Counted from the first letter of the stretch, positions 18,600-26,382 are shown. The stretch is DNA of 64,000 nt from Marmoricola endophyticus (GCF_014644415.1 NZ_BMKQ01000001.1:1044861-1108860), one strand, 5' to 3'. The notes: generated by a model not told the origin, from the sequence alone. Numbers and translations are program-made.

Positions 18600-19570
18600 T
18601 GCAGTACACCAAACTGGGAGGCACCGGGCTAGAGGTCAGCCGGATCACGATCGGCTGCATGAGCTGGGGTGACCCCGAGCGCGGGGGTCACCCGTGGGTC
18701 AAGGACGCCGGCTTCGCCGACGAGACCGTCGCCGCGGCGCTCGAGGCGGGGGTCAACTTCTTCGACACCGCGAACGTGTACTCGGGCGGCTCCAGCGAGG
18801 AGTTCACCGGCCGGGCGCTGTGGAAGCACGCCGACCGGGAGGACGTCGTCCTCGCGACCAAGGTGTTCCAGCGGATGCGTCCCGGTCCCAACGGCGCCGG
18901 GCTCTCCCGCAAGGCGATCCTGCACGAGATCGACGCCAGCCTGAACCGGTTGGGAACGGACTACGTCGACCTCTACCAGACCCATCGCTGGGACTACGAC
19001 ACGCCGATCGAGGAGACGATGGAGGCGCTGCACGAGGTCGTCGTCTCGGGCAAGGCGCGCTACCTCGGCGCCTCCTCGATGTACGCCTGGCAGTTCGCCA
19101 AGGCCCAGCAGGTCGCCCGCGAGAACGGCTGGACGCCGTTCGTGTCGATGCAGGACCACTACAACCTGATCTACCGCGAGGAGGAGCGCGAGATGCTCCC
19201 GCTGTGCCAGGACCAGGGCATCGGGGTCATCCCGTGGAGCCCGCTGGCGCGCGGTCGGCTGACCCGCCCCTGGGACACCGACACCAACCGCACCGAGACC
19301 GACGAGTTCGGCGGCACGCTCTACCGCGACGAGGACGCCGACATCGTGGCGACGGTCCTCGCGCTCGCCGAGCGGCGCGGTGTCTCCGCGGCCCAGGTCG
19401 CGCTGGCCTGGCTGCTGCACCAGCCCGCCGTCACCTCGCCGATCGTCGGCGTCACCAAGCCGGAGCACCTCGCCGACGCGGTCGCCGCCGTCGACCTCGA
19501 GCTGAGCGAGGACGAGCTGACCGAGCTGAGCGAGGGGTACGTCCCCCACGCCATCGCCGGGCACCGCTGA
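18599..19570 (+). CDS. Aldo/keto reductase (YajO/Tas-like subgroup)
   Basis: 323 aa, ATG at 18599 in a TGATG coupling with the preceding AKR gene. Motifs: MQYTKLGGTGLEVSRI at the start and GVNFFDTANVYSGGSSEE with the catalytic Asp and Tyr. VVLATKVF carries the Lys, DLYQTHRWDYDTP the His, and SPIVGVTKPEHLADAVAA the cofactor site. The opening and the MSWGDP insertion match the YajO/pyridoxal-reductase-like subgroup more than the first AKR, so the pair is not a recent duplication. Substrate unknown. Confidence 0.9.
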   Translation: MQYTKLGGTGLEVSRITIGCMSWGDPERGGHPWVKDAGFADETVAAALEAGVNFFDTANVYSGGSSEEFTGRALWKHADREDVVLATKVFQRMRPGPNGAGLSRKAILHEIDASLNRLGTDYVDLYQTHRWDYDTPIEETMEALHEVVVSGKARYLGASSMYAWQFAKAQQVARENGWTPFVSMQDHYNLIYREEEREMLPLCQDQGIGVIPWSPLARGRLTRPWDTDTNRTETDEFGGTLYRDEDADIVATVLALAERRGVSAAQVALAWLLHQPAVTSPIVGVTKPEHLADAVAAVDLELSEDELTELSEGYVPHAIAGHR

Positions 19571-19600
19571 GCGACCAGCACCACTGGGCTCGCCCACCGA

Positions 19601-19655
19601 TGAACGGGCACGCGCCGCGCAGGTGCGGCATGCACACCGTCGTCGTGCCCGTTCA
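19601..19655. terminator. Bidirectional terminator-like hairpin
   Basis: Arms TGAACGGGCACG (19601-19612) and CGTGCCCGTTCA (19644-19655) are perfect 12-bp complements with a 31-nt loop. They lie between the convergent 3' ends of the aldo/keto reductase gene (plus) and the DUF1059 gene (minus). The position and symmetry fit a shared terminator. Confidence 0.6.
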
Positions 19656-19669
19656 ACGCTCCTCATCTC

Positions 19670-19912
19670 TCAGGTCGACGTCTCGGGCCGAGCGGCGAAC
19701 GCCCTCTTGACGTCGCGGTACCACCCCATCGACGCGACCGGGTGCTTCCAGCGGCCCCTCATCTCCTCGTGCGCCGGTACGTGCGCTGCGTCCCCGCCCC
19801 TGGCGGCGTCCCGCAGGTGGCGGTCCTGGGCCTTGATCACCTCGTCGGCGCTCTCCCCGTGGTGCTCGGTCCCGCAGGGTCCCCCGAGGTCGCGGCAGGT
19901 CATCGTCCTCAC
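19670..19912 (-). CDS. DUF1059 family small protein
   Basis: 80 aa. GTG at 19912 is preferred because AGAGG lies at good spacing; an ATG three codons in is an alternative. The start MRTMTCRDLGGPCG and the following GESADEVIKAQDRHLRDA match DUF1059, whose members share a Cys pair near the N-terminus and a central helix. The C-terminal half (HVPAHEEMRGRWKHPVASMGWYRDVK) extends past the usual ~55 aa. Function unknown; the Cys residues suggest metal or redox binding. It is transcribed divergently from a sigma-factor gene with 80 nt between the starts. Confidence 0.75.
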   Translation of the reverse strand: MRTMTCRDLGGPCGTEHHGESADEVIKAQDRHLRDAARGGDAAHVPAHEEMRGRWKHPVASMGWYRDVKRAFAARPETST

Positions 19913-19926
19913 GTCGTGGTCCTCTC

Positions 19927-19990
19927 GTGTCACACCGCACGCCGTTCGTGCGTCACCCTCATGACGACGCCCACGACGAAGGTGTGACAC
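19927..19990. promoter_or_regulatory. Paired inverted sites between DUF1059 and sigma-factor genes
   Basis: GTGTCACACC (19927-19936) and GGTGTGACAC (19981-19990) form a perfect 10-bp inverted pair spanning the shared promoter region. One copy lies next to each gene start. Each half contains the near-palindrome GTGTSACAC, so each may bind a dimer on its own. The arrangement suits co-regulation of both genes. Confidence 0.45.
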
Positions 19991-19992
19991 CG

Positions 19993-20826
19993 ATGGACCG
20001 GACCGAGGCTTTCGAGATCGAGCGGCCTCGCCTGCTGCGCATCGCCACACGCGTGCTCGGGGGGACGGACGAGGCCGAGGACGTCGTGCAGACGGCCTGG
20101 CTGCGCCTGCACGACAACGCCTCGGAGATCGAGAACCTGCCCGGGTGGCTGACGACGGTGACGACGCGGCTGTGCCTGGACCGGCTGCGGGCCCGCGCCC
20201 CTCGGCCGTACGCCGAGCCGCCCACCGTCGAGCCCGGCCCCACCCCCGACGAGGAGGTACTCCTCGCGGACACGGTGGGGGTGGCGCTCCAGGTCGTGCT
20301 GGACCGTCTCGCGCCGCGCGAGCGGGTCGCCTTCGTCCTGCACGACTCCTTCGGCATCGCGCACGCCACGGTCGCAGAGATCCTCGGCACCAGCCCGGCG
20401 AACGCCCGCCAGCTCGCCTCGCGCGCTCGTACGAAGGTCGCGGCGACGGCTCACGACCAGGAGGGACGCTCGGACCGGGCCGTCGTCGACGCCTTCCTGG
20501 CCGCTGCGCGGCAGGGCGACTTCACCCGCCTGCTCGCGCTCCTCGCTCCGGACGCGGTCGTGGTCGGTGACGCCGCGGCCGTCGCGATGGGGACGCCGTC
20601 GCTGATCGAGGGCCGCGAGCCCGTCGCCACCTTCTTCGACGGCGCGGCCAAGGCGGCCTTCCCCGCACGCGTCGACGGTCGTCCTGGTGCGGCCTGGATC
20701 CACCACGGCGAGACCCGCGTCGCCTTCGACTTCACCGTCGTGGACGGGCTGGTGGTCCGCATCGCCTTCCGTGCCGACCCCGACGTCCTGGCGAGCGTCG
20801 AGCGGAGGGAGCGCCGCGACCGGTGA
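19993..20826 (+). CDS. ECF-type RNA polymerase sigma factor with SnoaL-like C-terminus (SigJ/ECF41 type)
   Basis: 277 aa from ATG at 19993 (AAGG about 10 nt upstream). Sigma region 2 spans ~1-75 (FEIERPRLLRIATRVLGG, EDVVQTAWLRLHD, NLPGWLTTVTTRLCLDRLR). Region 4 spans ~100-160 (VVLDRLAPRERVAFVLHDSF, then helix-turn-helix TVAEILGTSPANARQLASRA). The C-terminal ~110 residues form an NTF2/SnoaL-like domain (VVDAFLAAARQGDFTRLLALL, DGLVVRIAF), which in ECF41 factors replaces an anti-sigma partner. ECF41 genes usually neighbour carboxymuconolactone decarboxylase or oxidoreductase genes; here the neighbours are a DUF1059 gene and aldo/keto reductases. Confidence 0.9.
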   Translation: MDRTEAFEIERPRLLRIATRVLGGTDEAEDVVQTAWLRLHDNASEIENLPGWLTTVTTRLCLDRLRARAPRPYAEPPTVEPGPTPDEEVLLADTVGVALQVVLDRLAPRERVAFVLHDSFGIAHATVAEILGTSPANARQLASRARTKVAATAHDQEGRSDRAVVDAFLAAARQGDFTRLLALLAPDAVVVGDAAAVAMGTPSLIEGREPVATFFDGAAKAAFPARVDGRPGAAWIHHGETRVAFDFTVVDGLVVRIAFRADPDVLASVERRERRDR

Positions 20827-20842
20827 GCGCGGCACCGGAGCG

Positions 20843-20890
20843 GGACGTCATACGACCTGGTCGCCAGAGCAGCCCGTTCGTATGACGTCC
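20843..20890. terminator. Bidirectional terminator-like hairpin
   Basis: GGACGTCATACGA (20843-20855) and TCGTATGACGTCC (20878-20890) are perfect 13-bp complements with a 22-nt loop. They lie between the convergent 3' ends of the sigma-factor gene and the oligopeptidase B gene, so a shared terminator is likely. Confidence 0.65.
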
Positions 20891-20948
20891 TGGGTCGCCC
20901 TCACCGCCAGGGCAGACGAGGTACCTCAGCACGGCCGGGCCACCGTCG

Positions 20949-23090
20949 TCAGGCCGCGCCGGCCCGCTCGATCAGCCAGGCGAGGGCGAAGGCCTCGTCG
21001 CGCCAGGCGTCGTACCGGCCGCTCACTCCCCCGTGGCCGGCCACCATCTCGGTCTTCAGCAGGATCTCGTGCGGGTCGTTCTCCGCCAGCGTCCGCAGCT
21101 TCGCGATCCACTTGGCGGGCTCGACGTAGTAGACCCGGGTGTCGTTGAGGCTGGTGGTCGCGAGGATCGCCGGGTAGCGCGTGGCCTCGACGTTGTCGTA
21201 CGGCGAGTAGCCGCGCATGTACGCGTACACCTCGGGGTCGTGCAGCGGGTCGCCCCACTCGTCCCACTCGATGACCGTCAGCGGCAGCGACGGGTCGAGG
21301 ATCGTGGTCAGGGCGTCCACGAACGGGACGTCGGCGTGCACCGCGGCGAACGCGTCCGGGGCGAGGTTGACCGCCGCGCCGATCAGCAGCCCGCCGGCGC
21401 TGCCGCCCCGCGCGACCAGCCGGTCGGCCGAGGTGAAGCCCTCGGCGGCGAGGTGCCGGGCGACGGCGACGAAGTCGGTGAAGGTGTTCTTCTTGGTCAG
21501 CGTCTTGCCGTCCTCGTACCACCGCCGGCCCATCTCGCCGCCGCCGCGCACGTGCGCGATCGCGTAGACGAAGCCGCGGTCGAGCAGCGAGAGCCGCGGC
21601 ACCGAGAAGTACGGGTCCATGGAGGCCTCGTAGGAGCCGTAGCCGTAGAGGAAGCACGGTGCGCTGCCGTCCAGCGGCACGTCCTTGCGGCGCACCAACG
21701 AGACCGGGACGGCCACGCCGTCCGGCGCGGTCACCCACTCGCGGCTCTGCACGTAGTCGGCCGGGTCGTACGCCCCGTGCTCGGGGTGGTCGAGCACCTC
21801 GCGCTGCTTGCGCAGGTGCCGCTCGCCGGTGGCCACGTCGTGGTCGAGCACCTCCGGCGGCGTGACCAGCGAGGTGTACGACAGCCGCACCGACGTGGCG
21901 TCGTAGTCGGGAGAGGAGTACGCGCCCACGCTGCGCACCGGCTCCTCGAACTCCAGGTCGGCGCCCTCACCGAGGTCGCCGTCGGCGGTGCGGCCGATGA
22001 CGCGCACCGCGGTCAGCCCGTCGCGCCGCAGCCCCAGGACCACGTGGCCCTCGTAGGCGTCGACGCCGGTCAGCCGCCGGCCGGGCTCGTGGGCGATCAC
22101 GGGCTGCCACTGCTCGTGCGAGCCCGCGTCGAGCGGCGCCTCGGCCAGCTCGAAGTCCTCGGCGCCGTCGTTGTGCAGGACCAGCAGCCGGTCACCGGCC
22201 GGCTCGACGTCGTACTCGACACCCTCGCGGCGCGGTGCCACGCAGCGCAGCTCGCCCGTCGGGTCGTCGGCCGGCAGGAGCCACGCCTCGGAGGTGATCT
22301 TGGACCCGACGCCCACCATCAACCACTCGCCGTCGCGGCTCTCGCCGACGCCGAGCCAGTAGCGCTCGTCGTCCTCGCGGAACACCTCGACGTCGTCCTC
22401 GCTCGCGGTCCCCAGGGCGTGCCGCATGACGACGTACGGCCGCCACGCGTCGTCGGCGCGGGTGTAGAGGACGTGGTCGTCGGCGGCCGTCCAGGTGACA
22501 CCGCCCATGACGTCCTCGATGACGTCGGGCAGCGCCTCACCGGTGGCGAGGTCACGGAACCGGACGGTGTAGCGCTCGGCGCCGGTGTCGTCGACGGCGT
22601 ACGCCATCACGTCGCCGCGACGGCTGACGTCCAGCCCGCCGAGCGAGAAGAAGGCGCTGTCGCCGGCCTCGACGTTGCCGTCGAGCAGCACCTGCTCGTC
22701 GCTCAGCCCGCCCTCGGGGTCGGGCGGGGTGCTGCCCTGGGTCGCGGGGACCCGGCAGGAGATGCCGTACTGCTGCCCCTCGACGGTGCGGCCGTAGTAC
22801 CACCAGCGGCTGACCGACCCGTCGGCCCCACGGTGGGTCACGTGCGTCGGGACGCTCAGGTCGGTCTGCTTGGTGCGCGCGGCGATGTCGTCGAAGACCG
22901 ACTGGCGCAGGTCGGACAGGTGGGCGGTCGAGGCCTCCGTCCAGGCGTTCTCCGCCTCGAGGTAGCCGGTCGTCTCCGGCGACTCCTTCTCGCGCAGCCA
23001 CTCGTAGTCGTCGACCACGGTCTCACCGTGGTGGGTCCGCTCGTGGGGTACGCGCTTGGCCTGGGGAGGTCCGGTGATGTCGTCGGGCAC
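20949..23090 (-). CDS. Oligopeptidase B-type S9 prolyl oligopeptidase family peptidase
   Basis: 713 aa from GTG at 23090, full family length. The N-terminal beta-propeller (~70-400) restricts access to the C-terminal alpha/beta-hydrolase domain. The nucleophile is in ARGGSAGGLLIG and the catalytic His in EMVAGHGGVSGRYDA. The HVRGGGEMGRRWYEDGK motif is typical of the oligopeptidase B group, which cuts after basic residues in short peptides. PtrB-like acidic pockets cannot be checked here. It is cytoplasmic (no signal peptide) and is transcribed away from a repeat-containing intergenic region. Confidence 0.93.
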   Translation of the reverse strand: MPDDITGPPQAKRVPHERTHHGETVVDDYEWLREKESPETTGYLEAENAWTEASTAHLSDLRQSVFDDIAARTKQTDLSVPTHVTHRGADGSVSRWWYYGRTVEGQQYGISCRVPATQGSTPPDPEGGLSDEQVLLDGNVEAGDSAFFSLGGLDVSRRGDVMAYAVDDTGAERYTVRFRDLATGEALPDVIEDVMGGVTWTAADDHVLYTRADDAWRPYVVMRHALGTASEDDVEVFREDDERYWLGVGESRDGEWLMVGVGSKITSEAWLLPADDPTGELRCVAPRREGVEYDVEPAGDRLLVLHNDGAEDFELAEAPLDAGSHEQWQPVIAHEPGRRLTGVDAYEGHVVLGLRRDGLTAVRVIGRTADGDLGEGADLEFEEPVRSVGAYSSPDYDATSVRLSYTSLVTPPEVLDHDVATGERHLRKQREVLDHPEHGAYDPADYVQSREWVTAPDGVAVPVSLVRRKDVPLDGSAPCFLYGYGSYEASMDPYFSVPRLSLLDRGFVYAIAHVRGGGEMGRRWYEDGKTLTKKNTFTDFVAVARHLAAEGFTSADRLVARGGSAGGLLIGAAVNLAPDAFAAVHADVPFVDALTTILDPSLPLTVIEWDEWGDPLHDPEVYAYMRGYSPYDNVEATRYPAILATTSLNDTRVYYVEPAKWIAKLRTLAENDPHEILLKTEMVAGHGGVSGRYDAWRDEAFALAWLIERAGAA

Positions 23091-23407
23091 CGCACGAGCC
23101 TAGGGCGAGCCGAAACTCCGTTGCGCCCGGCGGTGGCCGGGGCGACGGTGGCGGCGTGCCGCGGGTGGTTTCGACGCGCTCGCTGGCGCTCGCTGCTCAA
23201 CCACCCGACGTGCTCGCTGCTCAACCACCCGCGTTCACACGGGCGCTCACTGCTCGACCACCCGCGCGTGGTCGAGCCCGACGTGAGCGCAGCGAACGAG
23301 ACGTCGAGACCACCCGCACCCACCCACCCACACACACCCAGGAGAGAGGAGCGACGCCATGACCGTCGTCGGCCCCACCCCCACCCCTTCTCTCCCCTGG
23401 AGCACCT
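23091..23407. other. 317-nt divergent intergenic region: repeat element plus leader
   Basis: This gap separates the divergent oligopeptidase B and RIO kinase genes. It holds the second copy of the repeat element (23164-23315) and then a purine-rich stretch (AGGAGAGAGGAG) that serves as a ribosome-binding site for a short ORF starting at 23359. Promoters were not resolved. Confidence 0.6.
23164..23315. repeat. Composite inverted repeat element, copy 2
   Basis: Three units in one orientation end in ...TGCTC(A/G)ACCACCC (23164-23206, 23207-23230, 23231-23263). They face one oppositely oriented unit (23264-23315) that begins GTGGTCGAGCCCGACGTGAGCGC and ends ACGTCGAGACCACCC. The units match those at 17353-17661. 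The whole can fold into a long imperfect hairpin. As with the first copy, it sits between divergently transcribed genes. Confidence 0.8.
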
Positions 23408-23442
23408 GTGAGCACCGACCCCGCCGACCATCCCTCCTCTGA
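23359..23442 (+). CDS. Possible 27-aa leader ORF overlapping the RIO kinase start
   Basis: ATG at 23359 follows a very strong GGAGAGAGGAG ribosome-binding site. The frame runs 27 codons (Pro/Thr-rich, then PRRPSLL) and ends with TGA at 23440-23442, past the GTG start of the kinase at 23408. The kinase GTG itself has only a modest GGAGCA site. Reading the short ORF could therefore control or couple kinase translation. It may instead be chance. Confidence 0.35.
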   Translation: MTVVGPTPTPSLPWSTCEHRPRRPSLL

Positions 23443-24241
23443 CTTCACCCTCGACTGGGAGGTCGTCGACGTCCCCGACGGCAGCCGGCTGACGTCGTAC
23501 TGGGACGTCGAGCCGCTGTGCCGCGGACCCGAGCCCGTCCCTGACTGGGTCGTGCTCGACCGTGGCGCCGTCGACACCGACCTCGGCGTCCTCAAGACCG
23601 GGAAGGAGGGCGACGTGAGCCTCCTCGAGCGCAGCGGCAAGGACGGCACCGTCGTCCTCGCCGCCAAGCGCTACCGCGACCAGGACCACCGCAGCTTCCG
23701 CCGCGGGGAGGAATACGCCGAGGGCCGTCGTGTGCGCGACTCCCGCGTCACCCGCGCCATCGCCAAGGGCAGCGCGTTCGGCCGCGCCGCCGCGGCCGGC
23801 CAGTGGGCGAGTGCGGAGTGGGACCAGCTCAAGCGGTTCTGGCTGCTGGGCGTACCGGTCCCGTACCCCGTGCAGATCGACGGCACCGAGATCCTCATGG
23901 AGCTGGTGCTCGACGAGGACGGCGCCCCCGCCCCGCGCCTGGCGCGGGAGCGTCCGGGGCACGCCCGGCTGGCGTCGTACTTCGACCAGCTGCGCGAGGC
24001 GATGCGGGCGATGGCCGAGCAGGGCTGGGTGCACGGCGACCTCTCGCCGTACAACCTGCTCGCCGCCGGCGACCGCCTGGTGGTGATCGACCTGCCGCAG
24101 GCGGTCGACCTGGTCGCGAACCCGCAGGGCAGCGAGTTCCTGCTCCGCGACTGCCACCACGTCTGCGCGTGGTTCGCCGCCCGTGGCCTCGACGTCGACG
24201 CCGACGCGTTGTTCGCGGAGCTGATCGCGGCCGCGTGGTGA
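23408..24241 (+). CDS. RIO-type serine protein kinase
   Basis: 277 aa from GTG at 23408. The RIO1-like kinase core is present: KTGKEGDVSLLER is the STGKEA-type ATP loop, VLAAKRYR carries the Lys, and FRRGEEYAEGRRVRDSR follows. The catalytic loop is WVHGDLSPYNLLAA (H-x-D-x-x-x-x-N) and VVIDLPQAVDL is the metal-binding D-x-P-Q motif. In archaea and eukaryotes RIO kinases act in ribosome maturation. Bacterial homologues are common in actinobacteria and poorly understood. It is probably cytoplasmic, with no neighbouring substrate candidate. Confidence 0.88.
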   Translation: MSTDPADHPSSDFTLDWEVVDVPDGSRLTSYWDVEPLCRGPEPVPDWVVLDRGAVDTDLGVLKTGKEGDVSLLERSGKDGTVVLAAKRYRDQDHRSFRRGEEYAEGRRVRDSRVTRAIAKGSAFGRAAAAGQWASAEWDQLKRFWLLGVPVPYPVQIDGTEILMELVLDEDGAPAPRLARERPGHARLASYFDQLREAMRAMAEQGWVHGDLSPYNLLAAGDRLVVIDLPQAVDLVANPQGSEFLLRDCHHVCAWFAARGLDVDADALFAELIAAAW

Positions 24242-24245
24242 GGGA

Positions 24246-24273
24246 TTGACACTGTTACTCGTACGAGTAACTT
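24246..24273 (+). promoter_or_regulatory. Promoter of the TetR operon
   Basis: A consensus TTGACA at 24246-24251 is followed by a 16-bp spacer and TAACTT at 24268-24273. Transcription would start around 24280, essentially at the GTG start codon at 24281, predicting a leaderless mRNA. The spacer and -10 region are covered by a perfect palindrome, so repressor binding would block polymerase directly. Confidence 0.65.
24254..24271. promoter_or_regulatory. Perfect 18-bp palindromic TetR operator, with a second imperfect site downstream
   Basis: GTTACTCGTACGAGTAAC at 24254-24271 is a perfect palindrome. A second, partial match GTTACTCGTGCAGGTAA (24274-24290) follows and covers the probable start codon. 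Such sites upstream of a tetR gene are usually autoregulatory operators. The adjacent second copy suggests binding of two dimers. Confidence 0.75.
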
Positions 24274-24280
24274 GTTACTC

Positions 24281-24907
24281 GTGCAGGTAAGCAGATCGGT
24301 CACCAACCAGGCCCGCCGCGACCAGATCGTCGCGGCGGCGATCGACCTCGTCGCCGAGCAGGGGTACGCCGCGTGCACGTTCGCGCGGATCGCGAAGGCC
24401 GCGGGCCTGTCCTCGACGCGGATGATCTCCTACCACTTCGCCGACAAGGACGACCTCGTGGAGGCGGTGCTGGGGCGCGTGTACGCCGTGATCGGCGACT
24501 TCCTCGGCAAGCGGCTGACCGATCTCGCCGACCCGCGCGAGGCCCTGGCGTCCTACATCCGCAGCACCGTGGCGCTCAACGACACCCACCGCGCCGAGAT
24601 GCGCGTGCTCACCGAGCTGGTGCTCCACCACGGCCACGAGAGCGACGCCGAGGTCTACGACGCCCGGCAGGAGGACACCGCGGTCGGCCGGGTCGAGCAG
24701 GTGCTCCGCGACGGCCAGGCCACCGGGATCTTCGGCGACTTCGACCCGACCGTCACCGCGACGGCGGTCCAGCGCTCGCTGGAGAGCATCGCGTTCCAGC
24801 TGCGCATGCGACCCGACACCGACCTCGACCACTACGCCGAGGAGCTCGTCGGGCTCTTCGACCGCGCCACGCGTCCAGCACCCACACCGCACAGGAGGAA
24901 CGCATGA
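24281..24907 (+). CDS. TetR-family transcriptional regulator
   Basis: 208 aa from GTG at 24281; a TTG three codons upstream is less likely given the promoter. Residues ~8-55 hold the TetR helix-turn-helix: RRDQIVAAAIDLVAEQGY, then TFARIAKAAGLSSTRMISYHFADKDDLVEAVL in the usual helix 2-3 pattern. The C-terminal ligand domain is family-typical and Asp/Thr-rich. The stop overlaps the start of the next membrane-protein gene by 4 nt (ATGA), so regulator and membrane protein form one operon controlled by the palindromic operator. The ligand is unknown. Confidence 0.92.
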   Translation: MQVSRSVTNQARRDQIVAAAIDLVAEQGYAACTFARIAKAAGLSSTRMISYHFADKDDLVEAVLGRVYAVIGDFLGKRLTDLADPREALASYIRSTVALNDTHRAEMRVLTELVLHHGHESDAEVYDARQEDTAVGRVEQVLRDGQATGIFGDFDPTVTATAVQRSLESIAFQLRMRPDTDLDHYAEELVGLFDRATRPAPTPHRRNA

Positions 24908-26382
24908 GCACGACGCAGTCGACCGCCACGCACCACGACGCGGACCGGACCGGCGACCCCGCAGCGCTGGACCGCCTGATCCGGCTGATGCTGGTCAACC
25001 TCGGTCTCGGGCTTCTCGTCGCCGCCCTCACCCTGCTGCTCCACGGCGCGATCGTCGACCACCAGGCCGCGCACTCCACCCGGTCACGGGCAGCACTGTC
25101 GACCGACCTGTGGTCGCGGCCCGGCCCGGCGGTCGCCGTGGCGATCCTCTACCCGCTGTTCATCCGCAGGCTGCGCCAGCGCTCGCAGCGCGGCTGGCGG
25201 CGCACGGTCATCGTCGCCGTCGCGCAGCTGCTCTCGCTGGGCTGGTTCGCGATCGGCGCCCACTACCCGGTCTGGCTCTCGGCGCTGATGGGCCTGCAGG
25301 CCGTGGTCGTGCTCGCCGTGCTCCGGGCCGCGACGCGCCCTGCCGTACGCCGCCTGTTCGCCTTCCCCGCACCCACCGCGGCCTCCCGTACCGCCCACCG
25401 GGCGGCGTGGCTGCTGGTCGTGCTCGCCCCCCTCGTCGCCGAGCTCTCCTGGGGCTCGACGCGGGCCAGCCAGATCGCGGGGCTGACGCTCTACTGGCCC
25501 GCGTACGCCGGGGGCGCGCTGCTGGTCCGCGAGGTCGTACGACGCACCGGCGGCGGCTGGGCGAGCATCCTGGCCCTCGGCGTCGGCTACGGACTGCTCG
25601 AGGAGGGGCTGGCGCTGCAGTCGCTGACCAGCCCCTCGATCTTCCCCGACATGGCCGCCCTGACCCCGAGGCCGTGGGGCATCGACGTGGGCTACGCCGT
25701 GATGGTGCTGACCTACCACGCCGTCATCAGCATCGCGGTGCCGATCAGGCTCGCCGAGCTGGTCGTCCCCTCGGCCGCGCACCGCCCGTGGCTGGCGCGG
25801 CCGACGCTGGTGGTCACCGGGGTCGTCGCGGTCCTCGGGCTGGGGCTGCTGCGGCTGATCCCGCTCTCGGCCGACCCGGACTACCTGCTGCCGTGGCCGG
25901 CGTACCCCGTCCTCGCGGTGCTGGTCGTGCTGCTCGTCGGGCTGGCGCTGGTGGCGCCGCGACCGGCCGCGCGGACGACGGGGGCGCTCCCCTCCCCCGG
26001 CGTCGTCGGCGGGCTCGCCGGCCTGGCCGCGCTCGTCTTCCTGGGGCTGCTGATGCCGCTGCCGGGCGTGCACCACGCAGCGTGGACCCCGAGCGGGGAC
26101 GCGTCCTGGGTCGCCGTGGTCGCGAGTCTCGTGGTGCTGGCCGGCGCGGCCGTCCTCGGGCGGCGGTGGACCGCGCGGACCGGGTGGACCGACCTGCACG
26201 CGACGGCCGCCGTCGCCGGCGTCCTGGTGGCACACACCGTCATCGGCTGGCTGTCGCTGGTGCACACGGCCCTGGACCGGACGGCGCTCGGCGTCGTCGG
26301 CCTCGTCGAGGTCGTGCTGCTGGCTCTCTTGATCCGCCGGGTCGGCGGAGCGGCAGACCGAGGATCGCCCCCGGCACGGTGA
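24904..26382 (+). CDS. Polytopic membrane protein of unknown function, TetR-coupled
   Basis: 492 aa with about 12 hydrophobic segments. After a polar N-terminal ~30 residues come a first helix (VNLGLGLLVAALTLLLH) and a basic loop (FIRRLRQRSQRGWRR). A conserved-looking EEGLALQSL motif sits near residue ~235 beside YGLL. The family is not recognised. The EE pair recalls CPBP (Abi) membrane proteases, but the expected E-E-x-x-x-R and later His motifs are not convincingly present. Because it is coupled to a TetR repressor, an efflux or membrane-maintenance role induced by a ligand is plausible. That is inference. Confidence 0.6.
   Translation: MSTTQSTATHHDADRTGDPAALDRLIRLMLVNLGLGLLVAALTLLLHGAIVDHQAAHSTRSRAALSTDLWSRPGPAVAVAILYPLFIRRLRQRSQRGWRRTVIVAVAQLLSLGWFAIGAHYPVWLSALMGLQAVVVLAVLRAATRPAVRRLFAFPAPTAASRTAHRAAWLLVVLAPLVAELSWGSTRASQIAGLTLYWPAYAGGALLVREVVRRTGGGWASILALGVGYGLLEEGLALQSLTSPSIFPDMAALTPRPWGIDVGYAVMVLTYHAVISIAVPIRLAELVVPSAAHRPWLARPTLVVTGVVAVLGLGLLRLIPLSADPDYLLPWPAYPVLAVLVVLLVGLALVAPRPAARTTGALPSPGVVGGLAGLAALVFLGLLMPLPGVHHAAWTPSGDASWVAVVASLVVLAGAAVLGRRWTARTGWTDLHATAAVAGVLVAHTVIGWLSLVHTALDRTALGVVGLVEVVLLALLIRRVGGAADRGSPPAR

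Noticed and set aside
24904-26382. CPBP (Abi-type) membrane protease
   Set aside because: An EE pair occurs in a helix, but the E-E-x-x-x-R and downstream F-x-x-x-H motifs are not convincingly present.
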